Shown piece after piece: positions 15,701 to 25,941 of a stretch of DNA of 64,000 bases (position 1 is the first letter of the stretch; every line of letters begins with the position of its first letter). The stretch is from Bacteroidota bacterium. GTDB taxonomy: Bacteria > Bacteroidota > Ignavibacteria > UBA10030 > SZUA-254. The notes under the pieces were generated by a model, which saw only the letters and a program-made list of their open reading frames with translations, was not told the origin of the DNA and searched no databases. Location: assembly GCA_020056225.1 (NCBI GenBank), contig JAGVIE010000030.1, positions 62,001-126,000 on the forward strand, in the 5' to 3' direction. The translations under genes were made by a program, and so were the position numbers.

Positions 15701-17713
15701 GTGAAGCAAAATCAACAACATAAATCATCTCAGGTCAACCCGGCGCCGATTTCAGGCAACCGAAGCAGACTGCGTTTTTTCCAAATCGTAATAGTCATTT
15801 TGTTTTTTGTTGTTGGCGGGCGACTCGCACAGATTCAAATCGTAGAGTCTCAGAAGTATCGTAAGATTGCGCAAAGGCAATATCAGTCGAAAATAATTTT
15901 ACCGGCTGAGCGCGGGTTACTGTATGATTGCAATGGCGGCGTCATTGCTTCTAACTCGATCCTTATCTCATTTGCGGCAGACCCGCAAATCGCGGCTGAA
16001 GATGCGAGAGCGATAGCGAATAAATTCTCAAAATATTTTGGAAAGCCAAAAAACTATTATCTGGAAAAACTTCAATCCGATTTGCGATTTGTGTGGCTTG
16101 AGCGACAGGTCGACGCAAAATACTTACAGAAGATAAATCCTAAAAAAGATACAGGCGTCGTCGTTCGCTACGAACCCAAACGCCTTTACTTCCATGATCA
16201 TATCGCAGGGCAGTTGATCGGAACGACCAACATAGACAATCAGGGGTTGGCGGGTATTGAACAGGAATTTGATAATCAACTGCAAGGTGCAGATGGATAC
16301 GTAATATTTCAGCGGGACGGTTTGGGCCGCGCAAGACCATCGGTCGATTATCCGAGGGTAGAGCCTGTGCATGGACACAATATCTATCTGACTATAGATA
16401 TGAAGATACAATCATTTGCCGAAAAAGAGTTGAAGAAGGGTGTCGAACAAAATAAAGCAGAGCGTGGTTTGGTGGTTATACTTCACCCAAAAACCGGCGA
16501 AGTGCTGGCATTAGCTCAATACCCGAATATTGACCCTAATAATTTTGGGAAATATCAGTTACAGGATCAGAGATTGCGCGCAGTAACAGATTTGTTTGAA
16601 CCAGGCTCGATATTTAAAATTGTTACAGCTTCGGCTGCGCTGGAAAGCGGGCTTGTATCTCCTGAAAAACAATTTTATGCTGAGAATGGAACCTATGTCG
16701 TACATGTAACTCCGACTAAAACACGTAAGATCATCGATACCCATAAAGATAAGTGGCTTACCTTCAAAGAGTCGATGGAGAAATCGAGCAATATAGTAAT
16801 GGCAAAGGTTAGCGATCTGATTGGAAGCGAACGATTTTACAAAACAGCCCGGGATTTCGGTTTCGGTATTCCGACAAACATCGATTATCCGGGTGAAGTG
16901 AAGGGTGTTCTTAAGAAACCAATGGAATGGTCGGCAACGACATTGAACACTATGGCATTTGGTTATGAAGTCGGCGCAAGTCCAATCCAGATTGCCGCGG
17001 CGTATGCCGCTATTGCTAATGACGGAATATTAATGAGACCGTATATCTTTAAAAAAGAGACAGATGCATCCGGGCAGATAGTCAGAGAATCTCAGCCGCA
17101 ACAAATTCGGCGCGTTGTTTCGTCGAAAACTGTACGAACACTTATCGATTTTTTTGAAGGTGTGGTTGAGCAGGGCACGGGAACACCGGCGAAAATTCCC
17201 GGAGTAAGGATTGCTGGTAAAACCGGGACATCTAAAAAGTTTGTAGAAGGCCATTATGAAGGCGGAAATTATATTGCATCATTCATTGGCTTTTTCCCGT
17301 CCGATAATCCGAAAATAGTTTGTCTTGTAATGCTCGATAATCCGCGAGGAAGCAGTTATTACGGCGGCACAACTAGCGCGCCTGTATTTCGTGCTATTGC
17401 TGAGCAAATAATCAACACGACGGAATTTGCAGCGCCTCAGCGGAAGTTTGTTGCTGATACTATGAAAATAAATGAACCTGTAAAAGAAAATGCCGCTGTG
17501 ATTTTATCTCCGGCTGGAGTTATTCCTGACGTTCGTGGTCGAAGTGTCAGGCAGGCGGTTTCAATTCTAAAGGACAGGAAATTACAAGCGGTTGTCAACG
17601 GTTCGGGTATTGTAAGAAATCAAATGCCTGAGCCGGGATTGCCCTTAAAGCGAGGCATGAAAATAACTTTGACATGTCAGCCGAAGCTATCTGCCGCTTT
17701 AAATCTAAATTAG
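15701..17713 (+). CDS. ftsI: FtsI, class B penicillin-binding protein with PASTA domain
   Basis: Septal peptidoglycan transpeptidase. The 670-residue protein starts at GTG 15701 and has a membrane anchor (about 24-45), a class B dimerisation region, and the transpeptidase domain. Active-site motifs are visible: SxxK in EPGSIFKIV, SxN in KSSNIVMA, and KTG in IAGKTGTSKKF. A single PASTA domain follows at the C-terminus (about 605-665, beginning with VIPDVRGRSVRQAV). PASTA tails are common in FtsI of several phyla outside the Proteobacteria. The Shine-Dalgarno candidate GGAG is rather far from the GTG, so the exact start is open. It lies 12 bases after ftsL. Confidence 0.95.
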   Translation: MKQNQQHKSSQVNPAPISGNRSRLRFFQIVIVILFFVVGGRLAQIQIVESQKYRKIAQRQYQSKIILPAERGLLYDCNGGVIASNSILISFAADPQIAAEDARAIANKFSKYFGKPKNYYLEKLQSDLRFVWLERQVDAKYLQKINPKKDTGVVVRYEPKRLYFHDHIAGQLIGTTNIDNQGLAGIEQEFDNQLQGADGYVIFQRDGLGRARPSVDYPRVEPVHGHNIYLTIDMKIQSFAEKELKKGVEQNKAERGLVVILHPKTGEVLALAQYPNIDPNNFGKYQLQDQRLRAVTDLFEPGSIFKIVTASAALESGLVSPEKQFYAENGTYVVHVTPTKTRKIIDTHKDKWLTFKESMEKSSNIVMAKVSDLIGSERFYKTARDFGFGIPTNIDYPGEVKGVLKKPMEWSATTLNTMAFGYEVGASPIQIAAAYAAIANDGILMRPYIFKKETDASGQIVRESQPQQIRRVVSSKTVRTLIDFFEGVVEQGTGTPAKIPGVRIAGKTGTSKKFVEGHYEGGNYIASFIGFFPSDNPKIVCLVMLDNPRGSSYYGGTTSAPVFRAIAEQIINTTEFAAPQRKFVADTMKINEPVKENAAVILSPAGVIPDVRGRSVRQAVSILKDRKLQAVVNGSGIVRNQMPEPGLPLKRGMKITLTCQPKLSAALNLN

Positions 17714-17728
17714 ATTATTGATAAAGAG

Positions 17729-19237
17729 ATGACATTATCAAAATTACTGGAAGGTGTTGCGGTAACAAAAATGTTCCAAACACTTTATGGACAACATGCA
17801 GTGACACAGGAAATCCAGATTGATCACTTGCATTATGACTCGCGCAAAATTTGCCGCAACGACGTTTTCGTAGCGATCTCAGGCAATTCATTTGATGGAC
17901 ATAAATTCATCGATAGCGCTGTAGCTAACGGCGCAAAAGTCGTAGTAGTGGAACATGACACTGCGGTTCCGGATTCGTTTTTTATGCATGCAGGAGTAGT
18001 AAAAATTGTAGTTTCCAATAGCCGCTTAGCTTTGGCCCGTATGTCGGCGAATTATTATAATCGTCCTTCAGAAAAATTATCAATGATAGGTGTGACCGGA
18101 ACAAATGGAAAAACAACAACTGCATATCTAATAAAATCCATTCTTGAATATTGCGGAATAAAATCCGGATTGCTTGGAACGATCGAATATAAAATTGGTG
18201 ATATCGTTATCCCCGCCACACATACGACACCGGAATCGCTCGAATTGAATGAGATACTCGATGCCATGATTCAAGGCGGATGTAAATCGGCAGTCATGGA
18301 AGTATCATCGCATGCGCTTCACCAGCACCGTGTTCACGGCATTGATTTTAAGGCAGCTGTGTTCACGAATTTAACGCAGGACCATCTCGATTATCATTTA
18401 TCGATGGATGAATATTTTAAAGCAAAGAATATGCTTTTCGAAAATCTTACAGCCGGTTCTTGTGCAATCGTAAATACGGATGACAATTACGGCAAAATCA
18501 TCCTTGAAAAAACCCCGGCACGAACGATTTCATACGGAATAAACATTCCTGCCGACGTGTCGGCAAAAAATATTTCTCTCTCGATGAACGGCATGACATT
18601 TACTATCGTTCATCAAGGAGAAGAAACGGCTATTGAATCGCAGCTAACCGGCAGATTCAATGTCAGTAATATACTTGCCGCATTCGGTACGGGAATAGCG
18701 CTCTGCATAAATAAAAAAATGATGCAAGAAGCAATACGAGAAACAAATGCAGTTCGCGGCAGGTTCGAACAAATAACTTCATCGGGCGGTTGGACGGCAA
18801 TCATCGATTATGCCCATACACCCGATGCGCTTGAAAAGACCCTGATGGCAATAAAAGATATTTTTGATTCGAGCAGGAATGGAAAAATTATCACTGTTTT
18901 TGGCTGCGGCGGTAACCGAGACCACTCGAAAAGATCCAAAATGGGTCTGATCGCATCGAGTCTTAGCGATGTAACAGTCATTACATCGGATAATCCGAGA
19001 TTCGAAAATCCCGAATCAATAATCGATGAAGTAATGCGGGAAATTAAAAAAGGTTCAACGGTATTTAGGGATTCAGATCGAAAGGAAGCGATTAACAAAG
19101 CTCTTGGTTTAGCAAAGAAGGGCGATGTCATCCTCGTAGCTGGTAAGGGCCACGAAGATTATCAGGTAATTGAAGATCGGAAAATTCATTTTAGTGACCG
19201 CGAAACAATTGAAGAGTATCTTCGAGCGCATCCATGA
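17729..19237 (+). CDS. murE: UDP-MurNAc-L-Ala-D-Glu:meso-diaminopimelate ligase MurE
   Basis: Cytoplasmic Mur ligase adding the third residue of the peptidoglycan stem peptide. The 502-residue length is typical. The ATP-binding loop is GTNGKTTT (124-131); the family MEVSSHAL motif is present. The amino-acid specificity motif is DNPR (421-424), the form found in meso-diaminopimelate adding enzymes, so the wall is predicted to be of the Gram-negative DAP type. The stop overlaps the murF start by four bases (ATGA), showing translational coupling. Confidence 0.96.
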   Translation: MTLSKLLEGVAVTKMFQTLYGQHAVTQEIQIDHLHYDSRKICRNDVFVAISGNSFDGHKFIDSAVANGAKVVVVEHDTAVPDSFFMHAGVVKIVVSNSRLALARMSANYYNRPSEKLSMIGVTGTNGKTTTAYLIKSILEYCGIKSGLLGTIEYKIGDIVIPATHTTPESLELNEILDAMIQGGCKSAVMEVSSHALHQHRVHGIDFKAAVFTNLTQDHLDYHLSMDEYFKAKNMLFENLTAGSCAIVNTDDNYGKIILEKTPARTISYGINIPADVSAKNISLSMNGMTFTIVHQGEETAIESQLTGRFNVSNILAAFGTGIALCINKKMMQEAIRETNAVRGRFEQITSSGGWTAIIDYAHTPDALEKTLMAIKDIFDSSRNGKIITVFGCGGNRDHSKRSKMGLIASSLSDVTVITSDNPRFENPESIIDEVMREIKKGSTVFRDSDRKEAINKALGLAKKGDVILVAGKGHEDYQVIEDRKIHFSDRETIEEYLRAHP

Positions 19238-20622
19238 AAATCACACTCGAGGATTTGAAAAGTGTTCCGCATATCGCCTTGCACAAAATTGAATCGTTAA
19301 AAATTAAAAAGTTTTCAGGAATCTCAACAGATTCACGCTCGGTGAAGCCGGGCGAATTGTTCTTTGCGATACGAGGTGAAAAATTTAACGGACACGAATT
19401 CGTGCAGCGTGCTTTTGCAAAAGGTGCCGCATGTGCCGTAGTTGAAGAAACTGCCGGTAGACAATTGTGGCTGGATTTTCCTCTATTCATAGTCGAAAAC
19501 AGCGTTCGTACGCTTGGCGAATTAGCAAAAGTACACAGACAGAAATTCAAAATTCCCATTATTGCAATCGCCGGAAGCAATGGTAAAACAACGACCAAGG
19601 AAATGATTGCCGCAGTACTAAACACGCAGTACTCGGTACTCAGCACAGCAGGAAATCTGAATAACCATATCGGTGTTCCGCAGACTTTGTTCAGACTGAC
19701 TAAACGGCATCAGATTGCAGTAATTGAAATCGGAACAAACCATTTTGGAGAGTTGAAATATCTTTGTGAAATTTTGAATCCGACTCATGGATTGATTACG
19801 AACATCGGACACGAGCATTTGGAGTATTTTAAAAACATAGAAGGTGTGTCAAAAGGCGAAGGCGAACTTTATCGAGCTATAAGTAAAAGAGGTCAAGGTT
19901 TCGTGAATACAGACGACAAATATATAGTCGGCGAGGCAAAAGTTTTAAAAAATAAAATTACTTATGGTTTTTCAAAGAAAAGAAATCGGATACAGGGACA
20001 ATTGACAAATATTGACTATAAAGGATGTCCGGAATTTTCGGTTAAGGCTAACAACAAAAAAGAATTTACTATTAAGCTCAATACTCCCGGTGTTCATGCT
20101 ATGTCGAACGGATTAGCCGCGGCGGCAGTTGGAATTAAATTTGGCATTAAAGCCAATAATATCAGTCGATCGCTGAAAAGATTTTCCGGGATTGGAAAAC
20201 GTATGGAAATAATAAAAATTGGTCCCATCACAATCATCAACGATACATACAATGCTAATAGCGACTCTGTAAGGTCGGCATTAGAGACATTACGGTTAAT
20301 GAACTGCAATGGGAACAAAATAGTAATACTTGCAGATATGCTGGAACTTGGCGATGCGGCTATGGGAGAACATCGCGCGATCGGAAAAATTATCGGTGAA
20401 ATGGGATTTGAATATTTACTCACTTATGGTGAAACGGCTAAGCACATATACGATTCCGCCGATGTAAAAATGAAAATCCATTATGATCAAAAAAACATTT
20501 TATCGGAATATGCCGCCGAACTTGTTTCGGATGGCGATATAGTTTTAGTAAAAGGTTCGAGAGGGATGAAAATGGAAGACGTAGTAACATTCCTCACAGA
20601 ACGTCTCGGAAAAAGGAAATAG
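19234..20622 (+). CDS. murF: UDP-MurNAc-tripeptide:D-Ala-D-Ala ligase MurF
   Basis: Adds D-Ala-D-Ala to the UDP-MurNAc tripeptide, the last cytoplasmic Mur ligase step. The 462-residue protein has the N-terminal domain with STDSRSVKPGELFFAI, the ATP loop IAGSNGKTTTKEM, and the C-terminal INDTYNANSDSVRSAL that is characteristic of MurF. It overlaps murE by four bases and precedes mraY by nine. No D-Ala-D-Ala ligase gene (ddl) is present in this cluster, so that enzyme must be encoded elsewhere. Confidence 0.96.
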   Translation: MKITLEDLKSVPHIALHKIESLKIKKFSGISTDSRSVKPGELFFAIRGEKFNGHEFVQRAFAKGAACAVVEETAGRQLWLDFPLFIVENSVRTLGELAKVHRQKFKIPIIAIAGSNGKTTTKEMIAAVLNTQYSVLSTAGNLNNHIGVPQTLFRLTKRHQIAVIEIGTNHFGELKYLCEILNPTHGLITNIGHEHLEYFKNIEGVSKGEGELYRAISKRGQGFVNTDDKYIVGEAKVLKNKITYGFSKKRNRIQGQLTNIDYKGCPEFSVKANNKKEFTIKLNTPGVHAMSNGLAAAAVGIKFGIKANNISRSLKRFSGIGKRMEIIKIGPITIINDTYNANSDSVRSALETLRLMNCNGNKIVILADMLELGDAAMGEHRAIGKIIGEMGFEYLLTYGETAKHIYDSADVKMKIHYDQKNILSEYAAELVSDGDIVLVKGSRGMKMEDVVTFLTERLGKRK

Positions 20623-20631
20623 CTAAACATA

Positions 20632-21756
20632 ATGCTTTATTATCTTTTGGAATATATTAACCGTACTCTTCATCCGCCGGGATTTGGTTTGTTCCGTTAT
20701 CTTTCGTTTCGTGCCGGAGCGGCGGCAATAACGGCGCTCATAATAGCATTCTGGCTTGGACCGAAAGTGATACGTCTTCTGAAAAAACATCAGATAGGAG
20801 AAGCAGCGAAAGTTGAAGCACCTAAAACCCACTTGAGTAAAGCGGGAACCCCTACTATGGGTGGATTGATTATTCTTGGCGCGATTCTCATCCCCGCGCT
20901 ACTCTGGGCTGATTTGAAAAATGGATACATCCTTCTGATGATATTCGTGACCGCGGCTCTCGGTATGGTCGGATTCCTCGATGATTATCTAAAAGTCGTT
21001 AAGAAAAAACCTAAAGGTTTGATTGAAGAATACAAACTAATCGGTCAGTTGCTTGTTGGTTTAATCGTAGGCGGTGTGATTTACTTCTTCCCTCAGTTCA
21101 TCGATCCCGATCTTTGGAAATTTAAATCAAGCACAACTATGCCGTTCTTCAAGAGCATGGAATTCGATTTCGGGATCCTGTACATTCCGATGGTAGTTTT
21201 CATAATTGCGGCAACGAGCAACGCCGTCAATCTCACAGACGGTCTTGATGGATTAGCGGCGGGATTAGTAAGCATCGTAGGTTTAACTTTGGCAGTGATC
21301 AGTTATGTATCCGGAAGAGCCGACCTCAGTCAATACCTCACCATTCCGTTCTTGCGAGGTAACGGTGAATTGAGTATTTATTGCGCGGCGATGGTTGGCG
21401 CATCACTTGGATTCCTATGGTTTAATGCATACCCGGCGCAAATTTTCATGGGCGATACCGGATCGCTCGCCCTGGGTGGCGCAATTGGTGCGTTGTGTGT
21501 TTTGATAAAGAAGGAACTCCTACTACCCACACTCGGTGGTGTCTTCTTAATGGAGACTGTTTCAGTGATTATCCAACGCTTTTACTTCAAATACACAAAA
21601 CGTAAGTACGGAGAAGGCAAAAGGATATTCAAAATGGCGCCGCTGCATCATCACTTCGAGATGCTCGGTTGGCCCGAGCCGAAAATCGTCACACGATTTT
21701 ATATTGTTGCGATTTTATTGATGATTCTAAGTTTAGCAACATTCAAAGTACGTTAG
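20632..21756 (+). CDS. mraY: phospho-MurNAc-pentapeptide transferase MraY
   Basis: Integral membrane enzyme making lipid I from UDP-MurNAc-pentapeptide and undecaprenyl phosphate. The 374-residue protein has about ten membrane segments. Signature motifs are all present: TPTMGGLIIL, GFLDDYLKV, NLTDGLDGLAAGL, the catalytic FMGDTGSLALGG, and PLHHHFEMLGW. The gene sits between murF and murD with short gaps (9 and 8 bases), as part of one transcript. Confidence 0.97.
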   Translation: MLYYLLEYINRTLHPPGFGLFRYLSFRAGAAAITALIIAFWLGPKVIRLLKKHQIGEAAKVEAPKTHLSKAGTPTMGGLIILGAILIPALLWADLKNGYILLMIFVTAALGMVGFLDDYLKVVKKKPKGLIEEYKLIGQLLVGLIVGGVIYFFPQFIDPDLWKFKSSTTMPFFKSMEFDFGILYIPMVVFIIAATSNAVNLTDGLDGLAAGLVSIVGLTLAVISYVSGRADLSQYLTIPFLRGNGELSIYCAAMVGASLGFLWFNAYPAQIFMGDTGSLALGGAIGALCVLIKKELLLPTLGGVFLMETVSVIIQRFYFKYTKRKYGEGKRIFKMAPLHHHFEMLGWPEPKIVTRFYIVAILLMILSLATFKVR

Positions 21757-21764
21757 ATTAAACG

Positions 21765-23138
21765 ATGGTATCTGTTTCAGATAAAATAATATCAGGAAAA
21801 AAAATCACAGTGCTTGGCGCTGCCAAAAGCGGAATTGCCGTGGCATCGCTCCTGAAAAAAGGGGGAGCGTTAGTCTTTGTCAGCGACAGCGCGCCAGCGG
21901 ATAAGCTCCAACCTCAGATGCAGGTTCTGCAATCACTCGGAATTGAGTTTGAGATTAACGGACACACTGAACGAGCTATTGATGCGGATTATATCGTAGT
22001 AAGTCCCGGAGTTCCTTCAAATATTCAGATTGTAAAAGATGCCGAAGAGAAGAACATCAAAGTTGTATCCGAACTGGAGATTGCAAGCCGGATCTGTGAG
22101 TCGCCGATAATTGCTGTAACCGGCACGAACGGCAAAACAACTACAACGACATTAATCGGCAAGATTATGGAAAGCGCAAAAGCCAAACACATCGTTGCAG
22201 GTAATATTGGAACGGCGTTTTCATCTTGTATCGATGCTCTCGATTCGCAAACAGTGGCTGTCTTGGAAGTGAGCAGTTTTCAACTTGATCATTGTGAGAC
22301 ATTCCATCCCAAAGTTTCAGTCATATTGAATATTACACCCGATCATCTCGATCGTTACGACCATAATTTCGATAAGTATATTGCCTCGAAGTGTAGAATT
22401 TTCGTGAATCAAACAAAAACCGATTATCTCATCTATAATTATGATGATGAAGAAACGCGAGAACAGGTACGCCGGTTAGCCAGCTTGCATGTACAAACAC
22501 TTGCTTTCGGCATCGACCGTAGATTTGATGAAGGTGCGTTCGTTGAAAATGGAAAACTTGTCACTATCGTTGGCAGCAAGCGGACGGAAGTCATTGATAT
22601 ACCGAATCTCGGAATACGCGGAATCCATAATATTTATAATTCTATGGCTGCGACACTTGCTACACAGGTGATCGGCATCGATCTTCTTTCGGTTGGTCGG
22701 GCATTGAAAGAATTCAAAGGGGTTGAGCATCGTCTGGAGTTTGTGCGCGAGTTTAACGGCGTGAAGTATATCAACGATTCCAAAGCTACAAACGTTGATT
22801 CCGTCTGGTATGCGCTTCAGGCATACGAAGAGCCACTTGTTGTATTAATCGGCGGCAGGGATAAAGGGAATGATTATCCCAAACTTTATGATTTGGTAAA
22901 GAAACATGTGAAAGCTATCATTGCGATAGGTGAATCGGCAGAAAAAGTATATCAGGAATTTCACTCGATTAAGAAATGCATCAAAGCGGATTCGATGGAA
23001 CGTGCTGTTGACGCGGCAAGACAACTTGCGGTGCCGGGGGATATCGTCCTTCTTTCGCCTGCATGCGCATCATTCGATTGGTTCCAAAATTATGAACATC
23101 GCGGCAAAGTATTCAAACAATTAGTGAATGCATTATAA
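21765..23138 (+). CDS. murD: UDP-MurNAc-L-alanine:D-glutamate ligase MurD
   Basis: Adds D-glutamate to UDP-MurNAc-L-Ala. The 457-residue protein starts with a Rossmann-type N-terminal domain (VLGAAKSGIAVASLL), has the ATP loop VTGTNGKTTTTTLI, the central LEVSSFQLD motif typical of MurD, and a C-terminal NDSKATNVDSVWYAL and GGRDKGNDY. It follows mraY by eight bases and is immediately followed by ftsW. Confidence 0.96.
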   Translation: MVSVSDKIISGKKITVLGAAKSGIAVASLLKKGGALVFVSDSAPADKLQPQMQVLQSLGIEFEINGHTERAIDADYIVVSPGVPSNIQIVKDAEEKNIKVVSELEIASRICESPIIAVTGTNGKTTTTTLIGKIMESAKAKHIVAGNIGTAFSSCIDALDSQTVAVLEVSSFQLDHCETFHPKVSVILNITPDHLDRYDHNFDKYIASKCRIFVNQTKTDYLIYNYDDEETREQVRRLASLHVQTLAFGIDRRFDEGAFVENGKLVTIVGSKRTEVIDIPNLGIRGIHNIYNSMAATLATQVIGIDLLSVGRALKEFKGVEHRLEFVREFNGVKYINDSKATNVDSVWYALQAYEEPLVVLIGGRDKGNDYPKLYDLVKKHVKAIIAIGESAEKVYQEFHSIKKCIKADSMERAVDAARQLAVPGDIVLLSPACASFDWFQNYEHRGKVFKQLVNAL

Positions 23139-23139
23139 T

Positions 23140-24312
23140 ATGTCACTCGGAGAACGCAACCATATTGACCTTGTAATACTGATCGCTGTGCTGACGCTGA
23201 TGCTGTTCAGTCTCGGTATCGTATACAGTGCGTCGGCAAGTTATGCTCAGATGAAGTATGGCGAAAGCGAACATATGCTTACAAACCACGCGATCAAGGT
23301 TCTTCTGGGAATAATAGGTTTGTTCATTGGTATGCGAATTGATTACCACTCGCTGAAGCGCTTTACAAAAGCGGCAGTGATAGTCTCGGTTGGATTTCTT
23401 TTGGTCACATTTGTTCTTGGCGGTGAAGCGAAAGGCGCCACACGCTGGCTTCGGTACAGCAGTATCGGTTTTCAACCCTCGGAGTTTGCGAAGTACGCTC
23501 TTCTATTTCACTTATGCACGCTTATATCGACAAAAGGTGAATTGATCAGAGATCTAAAAAAAGGTTTCATCCCGATGATTGTATGGATCGGACTTGTCAC
23601 GGCGCTTGTCATGGCGCAACCCAATTTTAGCATGGGTGCGTTGATATTTTTGCTCAGCATGGCGATGCTTTACATCGGTAATGTGAAATTGAAACATCTC
23701 GCTCTTACTTTCGCAATTCTGTTGCCGCTGATCATTGTTTATATGCTTAGCGCAAAATACCGTCTCCAGCGCATAATGGGATATATTAATGGAGGAAACG
23801 GGATTCAGACAAAAACCGATTACCAGCCATGGCAATCTATCATTGGTTTTGGTAATGGAGGAATTTTTGGCGTTGGACCGGGTGAAAGTAAGCAACGCGA
23901 TTTCTTTCTTCCTGAATCGTTCGGAGATTTTGTTTTTTCAATCGTAGGCGAAGAATACGGATTTGTCGGAACCATACTTTTTATGATTTTATTTCTGGCA
24001 ATAATGCTAAGGGGTTTTAAGATAGCTAAATTCGCTCCGGACCCATTCGGACGTTATCTGGCAATTGCTGTTACATCGGCGATAACTTTGTATGCGCTTA
24101 TCAATGCGGGCGTAACTCTGAGCCTGTTACCTACAACGGGACTGCCGATGCCATTTGTAAGCTATGGCGGATCGTCGATGGTATTCTCGGCATGCGCAGT
24201 AGGCGTGTTATTGAACATCTCATCGCAAACCGATTTGCATCCGAGAGCCAGAGAAATTCCGATCGTCGGTTCAGTGAACGCCGATGAGCTGTCAACGAGG
24301 AAAGTGTATTAA
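23140..24312 (+). CDS. ftsW: FtsW, septal peptidoglycan glycosyltransferase
   Basis: SEDS-family membrane protein polymerising lipid II together with FtsI. About 390 residues with roughly ten membrane segments. Motifs: SSIGFQPSEFAKYALL, with the conserved PSE, and LPTTGLPMPFVSYGGSS near the C-terminus, both diagnostic of FtsW/RodA. I place the start at ATG 23140, just after the murD stop; an ATG at 23128 would overlap murD by 11 bases and add four residues. Position in the dcw cluster makes FtsW rather than RodA the right name. Confidence 0.95.
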   Translation: MSLGERNHIDLVILIAVLTLMLFSLGIVYSASASYAQMKYGESEHMLTNHAIKVLLGIIGLFIGMRIDYHSLKRFTKAAVIVSVGFLLVTFVLGGEAKGATRWLRYSSIGFQPSEFAKYALLFHLCTLISTKGELIRDLKKGFIPMIVWIGLVTALVMAQPNFSMGALIFLLSMAMLYIGNVKLKHLALTFAILLPLIIVYMLSAKYRLQRIMGYINGGNGIQTKTDYQPWQSIIGFGNGGIFGVGPGESKQRDFFLPESFGDFVFSIVGEEYGFVGTILFMILFLAIMLRGFKIAKFAPDPFGRYLAIAVTSAITLYALINAGVTLSLLPTTGLPMPFVSYGGSSMVFSACAVGVLLNISSQTDLHPRAREIPIVGSVNADELSTRKVY

Positions 24313-24313
24313 T

Positions 24314-25429
24314 GTGCCGCACCTTCGAGTCATATTTGCAGGCGGTGGAACCGGCGGGCATCTTTTTCCGGCTATCGCAATCGCTGATGAAATCCGGAAT
24401 CTGCATCCGGATGCGGAAATTGCATTCATCGGCACTAAATCAAAAATCGAAGCGCGAGTGGTTCCACAAAATGGATTTCAGTTCTATCCGATATGGATCA
24501 GCGGCTATCATCGGAATTTTCGGATTAGTAATGTTTTGTTTCCAGTTAAGGTGATTGTTTCGTTTATGCAGGCAGTATCAATCATAAAAAAATTTAATCC
24601 CGATGTTGTCGTTGGAACCGGAGGATATATATCCGGTCCGGTGCTTCGTGCGGCTACATTCTTAAAAATTCCGACGCTAATACAGGAACAAAACAATTAT
24701 CCCGGTGTAACTACTCGCATGCTTGCAAAAAAAGTCGATGAAATTCATCTGACATTCGAAGATTCGAGAAAATATTTTACCGGTTTACAGAATGTTTATG
24801 TTACCGGAAATCCAACGCGGCGCAGTCTTGAAAACGTTAGCCGGCATGACGCGCTTCATTATTTCGGATTCGATGATTCTGAAACAGTCAAAACAATCTT
24901 GGTGTTTGGCGGAAGCCTCGGCGCGCACACCTTGAATAATGCCGTGCTGATGAATATCGATTCACTTTTGAAAAACAATATCAGGCTTATATGGCAGACA
25001 GGCAAAGAAGAAATACGGCATGCGGAAACGATCGTAAAAAAATATTCATCTAAAAATATTTGGGTGAGCGATTTCATAGATCGTATGGATTATGCTTACG
25101 CCGCCAGCGATCTTGTGATCTGCCGGGCTGGAGCGACCACCATTGCCGAGCTGACCAATATAGGTAAACCTGCTATTCTCGTTCCATATCCTCATGCCGC
25201 AGCGAACCATCAGGTTGAGAACGCGAAATCGCTGGTCAAATCAGGCGCCGTAGAAATCGTCTATGACCATGAAGTTGGCGGCAAATTATTAACATCCGTA
25301 TTTAATCTTCTTGAAGATTCAAATCTGCGTTCGATGAGTGAGAGAAGTAAAAAACATGGGAAACCAGATGCGTCAAATGAAATAGCGAAACGAGTTGAAC
25401 AATTATCAAAGTGCCATGAAAGAGCATAA
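24314..25429 (+). CDS. murG: UDP-GlcNAc:lipid I N-acetylglucosaminyltransferase MurG
   Basis: Peripheral membrane GT28 enzyme that converts lipid I to lipid II. About 371 residues. The lipid-binding loop GGGTGGHLFPA is close to the N-terminus; the second loop is FGGSLGA, and the donor-site region reads CRAGATTIAELTNIGKPAILVPYP. The start is taken as GTG 24314, one base after the ftsW stop, with GAGGAAAG nine to ten bases upstream; an in-frame ATG at 24284 inside ftsW would add ten residues that do not belong to the fold. Confidence 0.95.
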   Translation: MPHLRVIFAGGGTGGHLFPAIAIADEIRNLHPDAEIAFIGTKSKIEARVVPQNGFQFYPIWISGYHRNFRISNVLFPVKVIVSFMQAVSIIKKFNPDVVVGTGGYISGPVLRAATFLKIPTLIQEQNNYPGVTTRMLAKKVDEIHLTFEDSRKYFTGLQNVYVTGNPTRRSLENVSRHDALHYFGFDDSETVKTILVFGGSLGAHTLNNAVLMNIDSLLKNNIRLIWQTGKEEIRHAETIVKKYSSKNIWVSDFIDRMDYAYAASDLVICRAGATTIAELTNIGKPAILVPYPHAAANHQVENAKSLVKSGAVEIVYDHEVGGKLLTSVFNLLEDSNLRSMSERSKKHGKPDASNEIAKRVEQLSKCHERA

Positions 25430-25922
25430 AACACCGCCAGCAGGAAAAATATTTAAGTATAAGCTCGACTTCTATTACCAGCAGTCACTTCTCTATCTGA
25501 TAACGCTGATAGTATACGCTGGAATTAGAGGAACGTTCGACTTCGATAGATTGCCTTTGCTAGAAGTTGATCCTCTGTTATATATCATTATCCTGTTTGT
25601 ATTGATTTCGTTTGTTGTTCTAATGTTAAACAAAGCCCGCGACAGGAAGCTGATTATTGCAGCAGATAAAATAATATTTCACAACAAATATCGTGAACAA
25701 GAAATAGCGCTCGTTGATATCGAGTGGCTTCATATTGGCCGCGAAAGAAGGGTGCAAACCGCCGGCGCAATTCAGGTAGTTGTGTTCAAATCAAAAAGCA
25801 GACGGCGTTTATACCGTATTCGAATAGGTAGATACGAACGGGACAGAGATCTTCTTCTGGAAATGCAGCGTATATCGCAGATTGTTCCAAAAGGTAAAAG
25901 ACCTGTTTTCGGTATTCGCTAA
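25416..25922 (+). CDS. small membrane protein of unknown function, possible PH-like domain
   Basis: About 168 residues from the ATG at 25416, which overlaps the end of murG by 14 bases; a TTG at 25395 is an alternative start. Two hydrophobic segments (about 24-38 and 55-72) form a membrane hairpin. The rest is a basic, beta-rich stretch with LIIAADKIIFHNKYREQEIAL, reminiscent of bacterial PH-like (YdbS or YcxB type) proteins, but this is only a resemblance. It is not a usual dcw member; its coupling to murG suggests co-expression with wall synthesis. No function can be supported. Confidence 0.7.
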   Translation: MKEHKTPPAGKIFKYKLDFYYQQSLLYLITLIVYAGIRGTFDFDRLPLLEVDPLLYIIILFVLISFVVLMLNKARDRKLIIAADKIIFHNKYREQEIALVDIEWLHIGRERRVQTAGAIQVVVFKSKSRRRLYRIRIGRYERDRDLLLEMQRISQIVPKGKRPVFGIR

Positions 25923-25941
25923 AAAAAGTAAAGGTAAAGTT